DNA of 64,000 nucleotides from an uncultured Mycoplasmatota bacterium (GCA_913062645.1 CAJXVW010000001.1:1054001-1118000), one strand, 5' to 3'; shown: positions 35,694-44,981, counted from the stretch's first letter. Numbers and translations: made by a program. Notes: a model not told the origin generated them from the sequence alone.

Positions 35694-35715
35694 GGGGTGA
35701 CCAAATCGTCACCCC
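35694..35715 (-). other. GC-rich hairpin between the DUF1292 gene and trhP1
   Basis: GGGGTGAC and GTCACCCC flank a six-base loop, just after the DUF1292 stop. No T-run follows on either strand, so it may be a weak terminator or an RNA processing site. Confidence 0.45.
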
Positions 35716-35724
35716 GCGCCATTG

Positions 35725-35979
35725 TCATTCCTGTTCTTCGCTGAACGCGTCGAGCACTTCTTGGATCATGTCGAACTCCTCGTCGGATTCGATTTCCACC
35801 AAGGTGCCGTGTTCGGGCGATTCTTCGGTGTACCGGGCCGCCAGCACTTCGTCGCTGTCGCCTGGTTCCTTGTAGACGACGTAACTGATGTCGGTGTTGG
35901 GGTCGGTGAACGTCAGTACGATTTCGTATTCGGTTTCCGTGCCATCTTCGTCACGGATGAAAAAGCGTTTGTCTTCCAT
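35725..35979 (-). CDS. DUF1292 family protein (YrzB-like)
   Basis: This is an 84-residue acidic protein. The start is the ATG at 35979: AGGTG is six bases upstream and overlaps the ruvX stop, while the GTG at 35988 lies inside that ribosome site. FFIRDEDGTETEYEIVLTF, SYVVYKE and EEFDMIQEVLDAF are the DUF1292 pattern. The function is unknown. Its place between ruvX and the downstream genes is conserved in Firmicutes. Confidence 0.88.
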   Translation of the reverse strand: MEDKRFFIRDEDGTETEYEIVLTFTDPNTDISYVVYKEPGDSDEVLAARYTEESPEHGTLVEIESDEEFDMIQEVLDAFSEEQE

Positions 35980-35988
35980 GTCTTTCAC

Positions 35989-36405
35989 CTACTTTCGTTG
36001 ATCGAGATAACTCTGCAGGATGATGACCGCGGCCATCTTGTCCTTGTCGGCTTTTTTCTGTTTGCGGCGCAGGTTCTGCGCCGTCATCATCGACTGCGCC
36101 ATCTTCGAGGTGAGACGCTCATCCCAGAGGACGACGGGGATCGTCACGCGTTGCTTGAGATCGGCGGCGAACTGTTCGGCGATTTTGCCTTGTTCGCCAA
36201 CCGTCCCGTTCATGTTCTTGGGATGACCGAGTACCACCTCGGCGACGTCGTTGGTTTGGATCAGTTCCACGGCTTTTTGGAGCGCTTCTGCGAAATCGCG
36301 GTCGGCGAACCGGATGGTGTCGAGTCCGCGTGCGAACACGCCCATGTCATCGCTGATCGCGACCCCGAGCGTCTTGTTGCCGAGATCGAACCCGAGCCGT
36401 TTCAT
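35989..36405 (-). CDS. ruvX: RuvX/YqgF Holliday-junction resolvase-like protein
   Basis: This is a 138-residue protein. The start is the ATG at 36405, overlapping the alaS stop by 4 bases. LGFDLGNKTLGVAISD (first catalytic Asp), VVLGHPKNMNGTVG and VVLWDERLTSKMA form the RNase H-like active site. The family is implicated in pre-16S rRNA 5' end processing. In Firmicutes ireB usually lies between alaS and this gene; here it is absent. Confidence 0.94.
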   Translation of the reverse strand: MKRLGFDLGNKTLGVAISDDMGVFARGLDTIRFADRDFAEALQKAVELIQTNDVAEVVLGHPKNMNGTVGEQGKIAEQFAADLKQRVTIPVVLWDERLTSKMAQSMMTAQNLRRKQKKADKDKMAAVIILQSYLDQRK

Positions 36406-39026
36406 CGAATCTGCGCTCGCACGGCGGCGAGTGCCTCGTCGACTTTCGCGACGTCGCGACCACCGGCTTGCGCCATGTCGGGACGGCCGCCGCCCCCGCC
36501 ACCGGTGATCTGGGCGGCCATCTTGGCGATGTTGCCGGCGTGCAGATCGCACTGGCTTTTGGCGACGAAGCTGACTTTGTCGCCATCGACATTGGCGATG
36601 AACACGAACCCACCGGGCAGGTGATCCATCAGTTTGTCGGCGAGCGGACGCAGGCTGTTTTTGTCGATGCCCTCGGTTTTGATCACCAGATGGATACCGT
36701 TCGCTTGCGCCAGATAGGTGTCGAGTTGGCTCATCGCCTGATCCTTGACGCGTTGCTGGTATTCTTTGTCGAGATCCTTGACGCGTTCGCCCAGACGAGC
36801 GAACTCGTTGCGTTTGTCGATGATGTCCTGATAGCTGCCTTGGATCTTGTTGTTGCGTTGGAACGAGAAAGTAAGATCGATGCCCTTGTCCTTGGCGTCG
36901 GCGACGATCCGCTCCGCTTTCTCGACGAGCTTGTCCATTTCCTGATGGATGCCGACGAACTGCTTGCGGATGTTCTCGATCGAATCGTTGGCGTGGCCGG
37001 TGATGCGGTAGATGCCGCTGCCTTTGCTTTCGATCGACGCGATCGCGAACTTCTCGATGACGCCGGTCCTGGGAACGTGGGTGCCACCGCACAAATCGAG
37101 CGTGTAGCCCATGTTGACGACGCGAACCTCGGTTCCGTATTTTTCGCCAAATTCGGCGACGGCACCCATGTCGCGAGCTTCGTCGACGGAGTGATGCGAA
37201 ACATCGACTGGGATGTCGGCGTGGATTTTCGCATTGACGATTCGTTCCACTTCAAGCAGGGTGTCGTCGTCGAGCGCGTCGTAGTTGTTGAAGTCGAACC
37301 GCATGCCTTCACTGCTGACATTGGAGCCTTGCTGGCTGACGTGATCGCCGACGACGTCGCGGAGCGCGGCGAACAGCAGATGGGTTGCCGAGTGGTTGTA
37401 CATCGTCAATTTGCGGGTCGTTTCGTCGACCTCGGCGATGACGGTGTCGCCGTCCTTGAGATGATGGTCGGCGATGATGTGGAGGAACTGTCCACCGGGC
37501 AGTTTCTGAACGTCTTCAACGGTGTATTCTTCGCTCTGGGTGCGGAGGACGCCCTTGTCGGCGACCTGGCCGCCACTTTCGGCGTAGAATGGGGTGCGCT
37601 TGAGGACAACGCCTTCGTCGAAAGCCTTGAGCACCGTGGTGGTCTCGACGAGCGACTCGTAGCCGGTGAAGGTGTCCTGGTCCTTGAACGCAAGGTAGGC
37701 TTCGTTCTGATGATTCATCGAAACGGCGTTCTTGCGGGCGGCGCGGGCCCGCTCTTTCTGCTTGTTCATCTCGGCGGCGAACCCGGCCGTGTCGACGGTG
37801 AAATTGGCATCTTCGGCCATTTCCATGGTCAGTTCCAGCGGGAACCCATAGGTGTCGTACAAGGTGAATGCTTGTTCGCCGGTGAGTTGTTTGGTATCGT
37901 TGTTGTGAATGATTTCTTCGAGGATCTTCTCGCCTTGGGCAAGCGTTTCGAAGAACTTGTCCTCTTCGATCCGGATGACCTTGGTGACCAGATCCTTCTT
38001 GTCCTTGAGATAGGTGTAGAAGTCTCCCATCGCGGCAATCACGGTGTCGACCAGGGTATGGAGAAACGGTTTCTCGATGCCGAGCGACTTGCCGTGCTTG
38101 ATGGCCCGTCGAAGCAAGCGGCGCAACACGTAGCCGCGTCCTTCGTTGGACAATACAGCGCCGTCGGTGACGGCGAACACGACGGTCCGGAGATGGTCGG
38201 CGATGACCTTGTAGGAGAGTTGGCCGTCATAGGGGACGTCGGTCAGTTGTTCGATGCCATGGATGATGGTTTGGAAGACATCGGTGTCGAAGTTCGTCGG
38301 CACGTCCTGGATGACGCACGCCATCCGTTCGAGACCCATCCCGGTGTCGATGTTCTTGCTGGGGAGTTCGGGGTACTCGCTGCGGTCGAGACTGGCTTTG
38401 GCGTTGTATTGGCTGAAGACGATGTTCCACACTTCGATGTAGCGATCGTTTTCGATGTCGTGTTCGATCAATGACAAATCGGCCGGACCGTATTGGTCGC
38501 CGCGGTCGAAGAAGATTTCGGTGTCGGGGCCGCACGGACCCTCACCGATTTCCCAGAAATTACCTTCGCAGGGGATGATGTGAGCGGGATCGACACCGGC
38601 CTGGATCCAGGCGTCTTTGGTGTCTTCGTCATCGGGGTAGATGGTCATGTACAGGCGATCGGGATCGAAGCCGTAATACTGGTCTGAAGTCAGCAGTTCG
38701 TATGCCCAGGGAATGATTTCGTCACGGAAATAATCGCCGATCGAAAAGTTCCCGAGCATCTCGAAAAAGGTATGATGACGGGCGGTTTTCCCGACGTTGT
38801 CGATGTCGTTGGTGCGGATGCATTTCTGGGCGTTGACGATGCGCGGATTGGTTGGAATCACGCTGCCGTCGAAGTACTTTTTGAGCGGGGCGACGCCGGC
38901 GTTGATCCAGAGCAAGGTCGGATCGTTGTTGGGGATCAGCGGGGCGCTGTCTTCGACGCTGTGACCCTTGTCTTTGAAAAAGTCGAGCCAGATTTTGCGA
39001 ATCTCGTACGTGGATAGATGTTTCAT
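36402..39026 (-). CDS. alaS: Alanine-tRNA ligase
   Basis: This is an 874-residue protein. The start is the ATG at 39026 with AGGAGAG upstream; the longer open frame lies in the T-box leader. It begins STYEIRKIWLDFFKDKGH and has the class II core, then HNSATHLLFAALR (HxxxH editing site) and CGGTHVPRTG (C-x3-H), and a C-terminal C-Ala domain with the GGGGGGRPDMAQAGG glycine-rich block. It charges tRNA-Ala. Expression is controlled by the T-box at 39053-39264. Confidence 0.98.
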   Translation of the reverse strand: MKHLSTYEIRKIWLDFFKDKGHSVEDSAPLIPNNDPTLLWINAGVAPLKKYFDGSVIPTNPRIVNAQKCIRTNDIDNVGKTARHHTFFEMLGNFSIGDYFRDEIIPWAYELLTSDQYYGFDPDRLYMTIYPDDEDTKDAWIQAGVDPAHIIPCEGNFWEIGEGPCGPDTEIFFDRGDQYGPADLSLIEHDIENDRYIEVWNIVFSQYNAKASLDRSEYPELPSKNIDTGMGLERMACVIQDVPTNFDTDVFQTIIHGIEQLTDVPYDGQLSYKVIADHLRTVVFAVTDGAVLSNEGRGYVLRRLLRRAIKHGKSLGIEKPFLHTLVDTVIAAMGDFYTYLKDKKDLVTKVIRIEEDKFFETLAQGEKILEEIIHNNDTKQLTGEQAFTLYDTYGFPLELTMEMAEDANFTVDTAGFAAEMNKQKERARAARKNAVSMNHQNEAYLAFKDQDTFTGYESLVETTTVLKAFDEGVVLKRTPFYAESGGQVADKGVLRTQSEEYTVEDVQKLPGGQFLHIIADHHLKDGDTVIAEVDETTRKLTMYNHSATHLLFAALRDVVGDHVSQQGSNVSSEGMRFDFNNYDALDDDTLLEVERIVNAKIHADIPVDVSHHSVDEARDMGAVAEFGEKYGTEVRVVNMGYTLDLCGGTHVPRTGVIEKFAIASIESKGSGIYRITGHANDSIENIRKQFVGIHQEMDKLVEKAERIVADAKDKGIDLTFSFQRNNKIQGSYQDIIDKRNEFARLGERVKDLDKEYQQRVKDQAMSQLDTYLAQANGIHLVIKTEGIDKNSLRPLADKLMDHLPGGFVFIANVDGDKVSFVAKSQCDLHAGNIAKMAAQITGGGGGGRPDMAQAGGRDVAKVDEALAAVRAQIR

Positions 39027-39052
39027 GCGGTTCACTCTCCTAGTATTGAAAT

Positions 39053-39264
39053 AAAAACGTCCGCCCTCATGCAAGGACGAACGATCAGATCCGTGGTACC
39101 ACCTTAATTTCCATATTGCTATGGACACTCGTCTCGGTAACGCGGAGTAGCGGGCAGGATTGGTGCCTCTCGGAAGTGGCTTCGACAAGCTCTCACATCG
39201 GTTCGCAGCACCACCGACTCTCTGGGATGAAAGGAATTGCCTACTGGTCTTCGTCTTTGATTTC
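39053..39264 (-). promoter_or_regulatory. T-box riboswitch of alaS, Ala (GCC) specifier
   Basis: On the minus strand the leader contains the T-box sequence AAGGTGGTACCACGG (39091-39105). It is followed by a terminator stem CGTCC/GGACG-type hairpin with five T (39053-39080). The candidate specifier is GCC at 39178-39180 in the context GAA-GCC-A, the same context as the trpS specifier in this window. Uncharged tRNA-Ala should stabilise the antiterminator and allow alaS transcription. Confidence 0.9.
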
Positions 39265-39270
39265 ATATGT

Positions 39271-39299
39271 ATTATACACAATCAACGCGGGAAATGCAA
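39271..39299 (-). promoter_or_regulatory. Promoter of the alaS T-box transcript
   Basis: On the minus strand TTGCAT, 17 bases, TATAAT. The -10 lies about 7 bases before the predicted leader start. Confidence 0.85.
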
Positions 39300-39311
39300 C
39301 TTCAACGTACA

Positions 39312-40004
39312 TTATTCGGGGTAAATCATCGTTTTCGTGACGCCGCCGTCGATCGTGATCACGTCACCGTTGATGAACTCGCTCGTTTCATCGGCGAGCC
39401 ATAACATCGCCCGAGCGATGTCATGCGGCTTGCCGACGCGACCGGACAGATGAAACGCGTGATCGATCTTGCGCAACGGTTCGTCACCGGTATGAATCCA
39501 TCCCGGCGCGATCGCATTGACGGTGATGCGTTGGTCTCTGAGCGTCGCCGCAAGTCCGTGCGTGAGGCTGAAAAGCGCACCCTTGCTGATGGTGTAGGGA
39601 ATCGTATTGGCTTCGCTCATGAAGGCCCGGGTGGAGATCACATTGATGATCCGGCCATGCTCGCCGTTGAACTGTCGGGCGAACCATTGCGCGAGCATCA
39701 CATGGCCGATCACGTTGACGTCGAGCGCCTGGCGAAGATCATCTTCGGTCATGGTCAAGAAGTCACCGAACCCGGGTGCGGTCGCGTTGTTGATCAACAC
39801 GTCGACATGCGGCATCTCAGCGAGTGCGACGTAGAGTTCGCTCGTGTCGGCCAGATCGACGGTGCACATGTGGTACTTCTCATCGTTCTTCGCCATCGGT
39901 GTGATGTCGACATTGATGACGGCGTACCCCTGCTTCAGGAACAAGTCGACAGCCGCGCGACCGATGCCGCCGGAGCCGCCGGTGATCAGTACCGTTCGAT
40001 TCAT
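39312..40004 (-). CDS. Short-chain dehydrogenase/reductase
   Basis: This is a 230-residue protein. The Rossmann motif is TGGSGGIG near the N-terminus, then LINNATAP, and catalytic Ser and Tyr-Lys in STRAFMSEANTIPYTISKG. The C-terminal GDVITIDGG is typical of the FabG-like classical SDRs. The substrate is unknown. It overlaps the recD2 stop by 4 bases and thus is inserted into the conserved recD2-alaS neighbourhood. Confidence 0.88.
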   Translation of the reverse strand: MNRTVLITGGSGGIGRAAVDLFLKQGYAVINVDITPMAKNDEKYHMCTVDLADTSELYVALAEMPHVDVLINNATAPGFGDFLTMTEDDLRQALDVNVIGHVMLAQWFARQFNGEHGRIINVISTRAFMSEANTIPYTISKGALFSLTHGLAATLRDQRITVNAIAPGWIHTGDEPLRKIDHAFHLSGRVGKPHDIARAMLWLADETSEFINGDVITIDGGVTKTMIYPE

Positions 40005-42349
40005 TTGTCCTCCTCCTCCAAAAAGTCATATGGGCTGAGTCCGTTCAACGTTTCACCAAGCGTGTCGAACGGAATCGTTGGATCGTTGAGCCGGATCACT
40101 TCGTCGTCTCTCGGTGCCGCCTTGTCCTCTTCGTCCTCGTTCAAGACCAGTTTGATGATGTCGTCCTTGAGCGTGCTTTGCCGGGCGGCTTCGAGATGTT
40201 CGACACCGTACTGGAAACTGGACAAGTCACCGATCAGAATCAGTTTGTCCTTGGCGCGGGTGATGCCGGTATAGAGGAGTTTCCGCTTGAGCATGATCGT
40301 GTAGTTGCGGAAGATCGGCATCACGACGACCTTGTATTCGCTGCCTTGGGCTTTGTGGATACTCATCGCGTAGGCGTGTTTGAGGTTGATCAGATCGGCT
40401 TTCTTGTAGGCGACCTGATTGCCGAAGAAGTCGACCATCAGCAGATCGTCCTCGGTGATGCCGATGACCGTGCCCTGGTCGCCGTTCATGATGTTGTCCT
40501 CGATCTGATTGACGAGTTGGATGACCTTGTCGCCGATCCGGAAGACACGGTCGCCGTGTTCGAGTTCCTTGCCATCCGATGGATTGAACTCGTTTTGGAT
40601 CAGCGTGTTGACGGCGTCGATGCCGGTCTGGCCGCGGTACATCGGAATGAGGATCTGAATGTCCTCCCAGAGATCGAATCCCTGCCCGATCAGATAGTGG
40701 ATGCTGGACAGGAGACGGCTATGGAAGTTTTGCGCGGTTTCTTCAACGAACAGCCGATCACCGTAGACCTTCTTGATGTCATCCGGTACGTCGGCGTTGT
40801 TGACGTGGTAGGCGAGATCGATGATCTTCGAGTTGGCCACTTGCCGATGGATCGTGCGCAGGCGCACGTAGTCGACCAAATCGGTATCAATCAAGTCCTT
40901 GAGGATTTGGCCGGGTCCGACCGACGGCAGCTGATCCTCGTCGCCGACGATGATCACTTTGGTGTCTGCGGGGATCGATTGGAACAGCTGACTCGCCAGG
41001 AAGACGTCGATCATGCTGGCTTCGTCGACGATCACGATGTCGGCGCTGATCTGGTTGTTCTTGTTGTGCAGGAACTTGCCGTCAAATCCGTAGCCGAGGA
41101 ACCGATGAATCGTCTCGGCATAGAGGTTGGTCGCTTCGCTCATCCGCTTGGCGGCGCGGCCGGTCGGGGCGACCAGTTTGATCGAAAACAGCGGGTTGTC
41201 ATAGAGGACCGGTATCTGGTGGTACTTGCAGTAGACGAAGACAATCCCCTTGATGACCGTGGTCTTGCCGGTGCCCGGTCCGCCGGTGAGGATGAACACG
41301 TTGCTTTCCACGGCCTTGTGGATCGCCTTCTTTTGAAGTGTCGTGTAGGATATGTCATGAATCTCTTCAAAGAGACGGATGTACTTGTCGATCGTGTCGA
41401 CGTCGCGGGCATCGGGTATCTCGGAGACGCCTTGTTGAATGCGCTGGGCGATCTGCCGTTCGGCATAGGCGACGCTGTTCAGTTTGATGGTGTCGTTTTC
41501 GTGGGCAAAGAGACCGTTTTCAACGAGTTCGTCGAGATACCCTTCGACGACGTCGGTTTGAACGAGGTCCTGTTTCTTGTTGAGCGCCGACATCAAATAT
41601 TCGACGAGTTGATCATAATACAGGAAGGTGTGACCGTAGTTGATCCCCATCAGTTGATACAGATACACGATCATCGCCTTCACGCGCAGCGGATCGTCAT
41701 CGGTGAAACCGAGTTTCTTGGCGATCATGTCGGCCCGTTCGAAGCCGATGCCGTCGATGTCGTAGATGAGTTGATAGGGATTCTGTTCGAGGATCGCGAT
41801 GGTTTCGTTCTGGTAGAACTTGTAGATGCGGACGGCCATCTTCGGTGTGATGCCATAGGCATAAAGTTTGATCAGGGTGTTTTCGGCGGCTTTGTTGTCG
41901 ATCAGACCATCGTAGATGACATCCATCTGTTTGTCGCTGATCTTCGATACCGTCTTCAGAACATCCTTGTCGGCGATAATCTTGTCGATCGTGTCTTTGC
42001 CGAGCGCATCGACGATCCGCGTCGCCGTCTTGACGCCGACGCCGGGAAAGAGATCGCTCGACAGGTATTCGATCATCCCGGGGATCGAGGTGTCGGTGAG
42101 TTTTTCAAAACTGCGGGCGACGTACTGCATGCCATAGCGGTTGTGCTCCTTGAACTCACCGAAAAAGCGAATTTCTTCGCCGCGCATCGGTTGTGGAAAA
42201 TACCCCGTCACCGTCACGTAGTCGCTGTCGTCGAGCGTGAACAGATCAATCTGTTCGGTGTACTCGGTCAGCTTGATCTTGATGATCGTGTAGGAGTTCT
42301 CCTCGTTGTGGTAGATGATTGCCTTGACAATGCCTTGCAGATAGTTCAT
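40001..42349 (-). CDS. recD2: RecD2-type SF1B DNA helicase
   Basis: This is a 782-residue protein. The start is the ATG at 42349 with GGTGATTCG upstream. An N-terminal OB domain is followed by helix-hairpin-helix repeats and two RecA-like domains. Walker A is GGPGTGKTT, followed by DEASMIDVFLASQL, VGDEDQLPSVGPG and, at the end, HAYAMSIHKAQGSEY. It lacks RecB and RecC partners here, as expected for RecD2, a 5'-3' helicase in replication and repair. An extended -10 (TGGTATAAT) lies just upstream. Confidence 0.94.
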   Translation of the reverse strand: MNYLQGIVKAIIYHNEENSYTIIKIKLTEYTEQIDLFTLDDSDYVTVTGYFPQPMRGEEIRFFGEFKEHNRYGMQYVARSFEKLTDTSIPGMIEYLSSDLFPGVGVKTATRIVDALGKDTIDKIIADKDVLKTVSKISDKQMDVIYDGLIDNKAAENTLIKLYAYGITPKMAVRIYKFYQNETIAILEQNPYQLIYDIDGIGFERADMIAKKLGFTDDDPLRVKAMIVYLYQLMGINYGHTFLYYDQLVEYLMSALNKKQDLVQTDVVEGYLDELVENGLFAHENDTIKLNSVAYAERQIAQRIQQGVSEIPDARDVDTIDKYIRLFEEIHDISYTTLQKKAIHKAVESNVFILTGGPGTGKTTVIKGIVFVYCKYHQIPVLYDNPLFSIKLVAPTGRAAKRMSEATNLYAETIHRFLGYGFDGKFLHNKNNQISADIVIVDEASMIDVFLASQLFQSIPADTKVIIVGDEDQLPSVGPGQILKDLIDTDLVDYVRLRTIHRQVANSKIIDLAYHVNNADVPDDIKKVYGDRLFVEETAQNFHSRLLSSIHYLIGQGFDLWEDIQILIPMYRGQTGIDAVNTLIQNEFNPSDGKELEHGDRVFRIGDKVIQLVNQIEDNIMNGDQGTVIGITEDDLLMVDFFGNQVAYKKADLINLKHAYAMSIHKAQGSEYKVVVMPIFRNYTIMLKRKLLYTGITRAKDKLILIGDLSSFQYGVEHLEAARQSTLKDDIIKLVLNEDEEDKAAPRDDEVIRLNDPTIPFDTLGETLNGLSPYDFLEEEDK

Positions 42350-42473
42350 CGAATCACCCATTTCATTATACCACATCGGTGGTGGCGGAGGATGGGAAAA
42401 ATAATCGAATTTGCTAAACTTTTACACGCAATTCGGGATTGCTGATGTATAATGTGAATAGGAGGTGAGGCCG

Positions 42474-43157
42474 ATGGTGTTCACCGAACTGGGTCTGGCA
42501 ATCGTCGTGATGATCCTGACCTTTCTCATCTGTCTCTGGCTGTTGTTCCGCTACATCGATCGAATCACGCCCTACCAGAAGGGCATCGATCTGTTTTTGT
42601 TCGTGTTTTCGATTCAAGCGATGGCAAGGCATTACTACAACTGGACAGTCGACGGCTTGTACTACAACTATCTGCCGCTGCAGATCTGTTATTTCACGGC
42701 CTTCATCTACATGTACTACTACGTGTCAAATGACCGGCGAACACTGCCGTTTCTGCACATTTTCGGCTTTCTCGGGGTTGGCGCACTGGTCATTCCCGGC
42801 CACGCCTTCTCGTTCACCAATCCGCTCAGCTATGTGTTCATGTTCGATCACATCGTGCTTGGATTGATGCCGTTTTACCTGATTGTCGCACACAAGTACT
42901 ATCCCGAATACCCAAGCATCCGCAAGGTGCTGCTGTGGTTGATTCCGATTTTTTTCCTGTCCATCCCGCTCAGCAATCTGCTGGGGGCCAATTATTTTTT
43001 CATCATCAGCAATCCCGTCACCGCCGACCTCATCAACCCCTGGCTCGCCGCCGTCATTCAACTGATTCTGATGTACGGCTGGGGTCTGCTTGCCACCTAT
43101 CTGGGCCAGTGGATCCTCGGGGTTGTGTATCCCGAATCCCGCAAGCAAACAGTCTAA
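42474..43157 (+). CDS. TIGR02206 (YwaF-like) membrane protein
   Basis: This is a 227-residue protein with about seven hydrophobic segments. The start is the ATG at 42474, six bases after GGAGGTG; the GTG at 42465 is within that site. YNYLPLQICYFTAFIYMYYY and the LINPWLAAVIQLILMYGWG segment resemble the conserved blocks of the YwaF integral membrane family, whose function is unknown. A TATAAT box lies at 42448-42453. It is convergent with gapA across a shared terminator. Confidence 0.7.
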   Translation: MVFTELGLAIVVMILTFLICLWLLFRYIDRITPYQKGIDLFLFVFSIQAMARHYYNWTVDGLYYNYLPLQICYFTAFIYMYYYVSNDRRTLPFLHIFGFLGVGALVIPGHAFSFTNPLSYVFMFDHIVLGLMPFYLIVAHKYYPEYPSIRKVLLWLIPIFFLSIPLSNLLGANYFFIISNPVTADLINPWLAAVIQLILMYGWGLLATYLGQWILGVVYPESRKQTV

Positions 43158-43190
43158 CAAAAAAGAGACTTGCCGAAGCAAGTCTCTTTT
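43158..43190. terminator. Bidirectional terminator between the YwaF-like gene and gapA
   Basis: A 13-base perfect stem, AAAAGAGACTTGC/GCAAGTCTCTTTT, with loop CGAA. A-run and T-run on the two sides allow use in both directions. Confidence 0.92.
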
Positions 43191-43201
43191 GATTGGATGA
43201 A

Positions 43202-44215
43202 TTATTTCAGGCTGTCGGCGAGGAACTTCATCGTGCGGATCATCTGCGCGGTGTAGCTCATCTCATTGTCGTACCAGGTCAGAACCTTGACGAGTTGTTT
43301 GCCGTCGACGGTCATGACTTTGGTCATCTTGGCGTCAAACAGGGTGCCGTAGCTGATGCCGATGGTGTCGCTCGAAACGATCGGGTCTTCGGTGTAGCCG
43401 AGCGATTCGTTGGCGCGTGCTTTGATGGCGTCATTGATCTGTTGGACGGTGACTTCCTTTTCCAGTTCGACGACGAGGTCGACGCAGGAACCGGTGATGG
43501 TCGGGACGCGAAGTGCGATGCCGTCGAGTTTGCCGTTGAGTTCGGGCAACACGAGGCCGACGGCGACGGCGGCGCCGGTCGAGGTCGGAACGATGTTCGC
43601 GGCGGCGGCGCGGCCACGACGGGCTTTGATGCCCTTCTTGTGCGGCGCGTCGAGGGTGTTCTGGTCGTTGGTGTAGGCGTGGACCGTGGTCATGAAGCCT
43701 TTGACGATGCCGAATTCCTCATGCAGGACTTGCGCGACCGGAGCGAGACAGTTGGTCGTGCAGGAAGCACCGCTGACGACGGTTTCCGTACCATCGAGGA
43801 CATCGTGGTTGACGTTGAAGACGACGGTTTTCAGATCGCCTTTGGCGGGCGCGCTGATGACGACTTTCTTGGCGCCGGCCTTGATGTGTTTTTCAGCCTT
43901 TTCCTTGCTCGTGAAGAAGCCCGTGCACTCGAGCACGACTTCGACGCCGAGTTCGCCCCACGGCAGGTTTTCGGGGTCGGGTTGGGCGTAGACTTTGACG
44001 GGTTTGCCGTCGACGACGATGTGATCGCCTTCGAAACTGATGCTGTCCGACTTGTACCGGCCTTGGGCGGTGTCGTATTTGAGCAGGTATGCCAGCGTTT
44101 CGGCATCCGTCAGGTCGTTGAGGGCGACGATTTCAAAATCGGGATCCTCGTTCATCAGACGAAATGCCAGGCGGCCGATGCGTCCGAATCCGTTGATTGC
44201 TACTTTGATAGCCAT
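43202..44215 (-). CDS. gapA: Glyceraldehyde-3-phosphate dehydrogenase
   Basis: This is a 337-residue protein. The start is the ATG at 44215 with AGGAGG 10 bases upstream; the longer frame crosses its promoter. [14 protein letters not shown] opens the NAD-binding fold, the catalytic cysteine is in [13 protein letters not shown], and the C-terminal [12 protein letters not shown] is conserved. It acts in glycolysis. It stands alone, with a strong promoter and terminator; pgk and other glycolytic genes are not adjacent. Confidence 0.98.
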   Translation of the reverse strand: MAIKVAINGFGRIGRLAFRLMNEDPDFEIVALNDLTDAETLAYLLKYDTAQGRYKSDSISFEGDHIVVDGKPVKVYAQPDPENLPWGELGVEVVLECTGFFTSKEKAEKHIKAGAKKVVISAPAKGDLKTVVFNVNHDVLDGTETVVSGASCTTNCLAPVAQVLHEEFGIVKGFMTTVHAYTNDQNTLDAPHKKGIKARRGRAAAANIVPTSTGAAVAVGLVLPELNGKLDGIALRVPTITGSCVDLVVELEKEVTVQQINDAIKARANESLGYTEDPIVSSDTIGISYGTLFDAKMTKVMTVDGKQLVKVLTWYDNEMSYTAQMIRTMKFLADSLK

Positions 44216-44254
44216 GTAATGTTTTCCTCCTAAGATTTTTTGATTACCACATAT

Positions 44255-44283
44255 ATTATAGCGGTTTTGGTCTGAAAATACAA
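44255..44283 (-). promoter_or_regulatory. Promoter of gapA
   Basis: On the minus strand TTGTAT, 17 bases, TATAAT, ending about 40 bases before the ATG. Confidence 0.85.
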
Positions 44284-44320
44284 CCAAATCGTCAAGAATA
44301 AAACGCTTTCACGGTGGCAC

Positions 44321-44351
44321 AAAAAGAAAAGGTTAATCGGATGATTAACCT
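44321..44351 (-). terminator. Terminator of spx
   Basis: On the minus strand the stem AGGTTAATC/GATTAACCT with a four-base loop is followed by TTTCTTTTT. The spx TAG stop overlaps the first arm. Confidence 0.85.
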
Positions 44352-44823
44352 AGCTTTGATGTACTCCAGCTTGTTCTTTTTCGCGCAGTTCGCGGAAGTA
44401 GATGTTGAGTGCGTTCTTGTAATCGCAGTCGTCGCCCTTGTCGCAGGTCGTGCACATGATGATCTCGCGCAGACGCTTAGGGATGAAGGTGCGGATCTCG
44501 TCTTCGTTGTAGCCGACTTGCATCTTTTCTTCTTCGATAATGATCGGCCGGCGCAAGACGCTCGGATTGTTGATGATGAAGTTGGACAGTTCGCTCATCG
44601 TCATGTCGTCGATGTCGAGGTTCTGTTCCTGGAATACTTTTGAACGGGTCGAGATGATGTCGTCGAAACCATTCTCGGTATTGCGCAGCATCGCCACGAT
44701 GTCATCACGAGTTAACTGAATGTTGAAGATGTTCTTCTCACGATATTCAATCCGGTGATCGTCAAACCATTTCTTCGCCTTGCGACACGAAGAGCAACTT
44801 GGAGTAGTATAAATTGTAATCAT
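44350..44823 (-). CDS. spx: Spx-family transcription regulator with a cysteine-rich C-terminal extension
   Basis: This is a 157-residue protein. The redox switch CxxC is Cys10-x2-Cys13 in TTPSCSSCRKAKKWF. The LRRPIIIEEEKMQVGYNEDEI block is diagnostic of Spx over ArsC. Spx binds the RNA polymerase alpha C-terminal domain and turns on thiol-stress genes. It is longer than the usual 130-odd residues: after the normal IRTFIPKRLRE end, it adds a tail with Cys124, Cys127 and Cys133. It has its own promoter (44884-44911) and terminator. Confidence 0.9.
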   Translation of the reverse strand: MITIYTTPSCSSCRKAKKWFDDHRIEYREKNIFNIQLTRDDIVAMLRNTENGFDDIISTRSKVFQEQNLDIDDMTMSELSNFIINNPSVLRRPIIIEEEKMQVGYNEDEIRTFIPKRLREIIMCTTCDKGDDCDYKNALNIYFRELREKEQAGVHQS

Positions 44824-44883
44824 TGATGAATCACCTCGTTTTTTTATTTTATAATTTTTCTAATGTATTTCGTTTGCACTCTA

Positions 44884-44911
44884 ATTATATCATACTATAA
44901 TGAAGATGCAA
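44884..44911 (-). promoter_or_regulatory. Promoter of spx
   Basis: On the minus strand TTGCAT, 16 bases, TATAAT with TG at the extended position (TGATATAAT). Confidence 0.75.
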
Positions 44912-44981
44912 CATTAAAGTTTCCAATACAAGCGTTTTCATTCGATATCAAGATATTTTTAACGCAAAGTTAACACAATGT

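Noticed and set aside
39027-39281. N-terminal extension of alaS by 85 codons
   Set aside because: It runs through the T-box leader and terminator and lacks any family similarity; the AGGAGAG-ATG at 39026 matches the normal AlaRS start.
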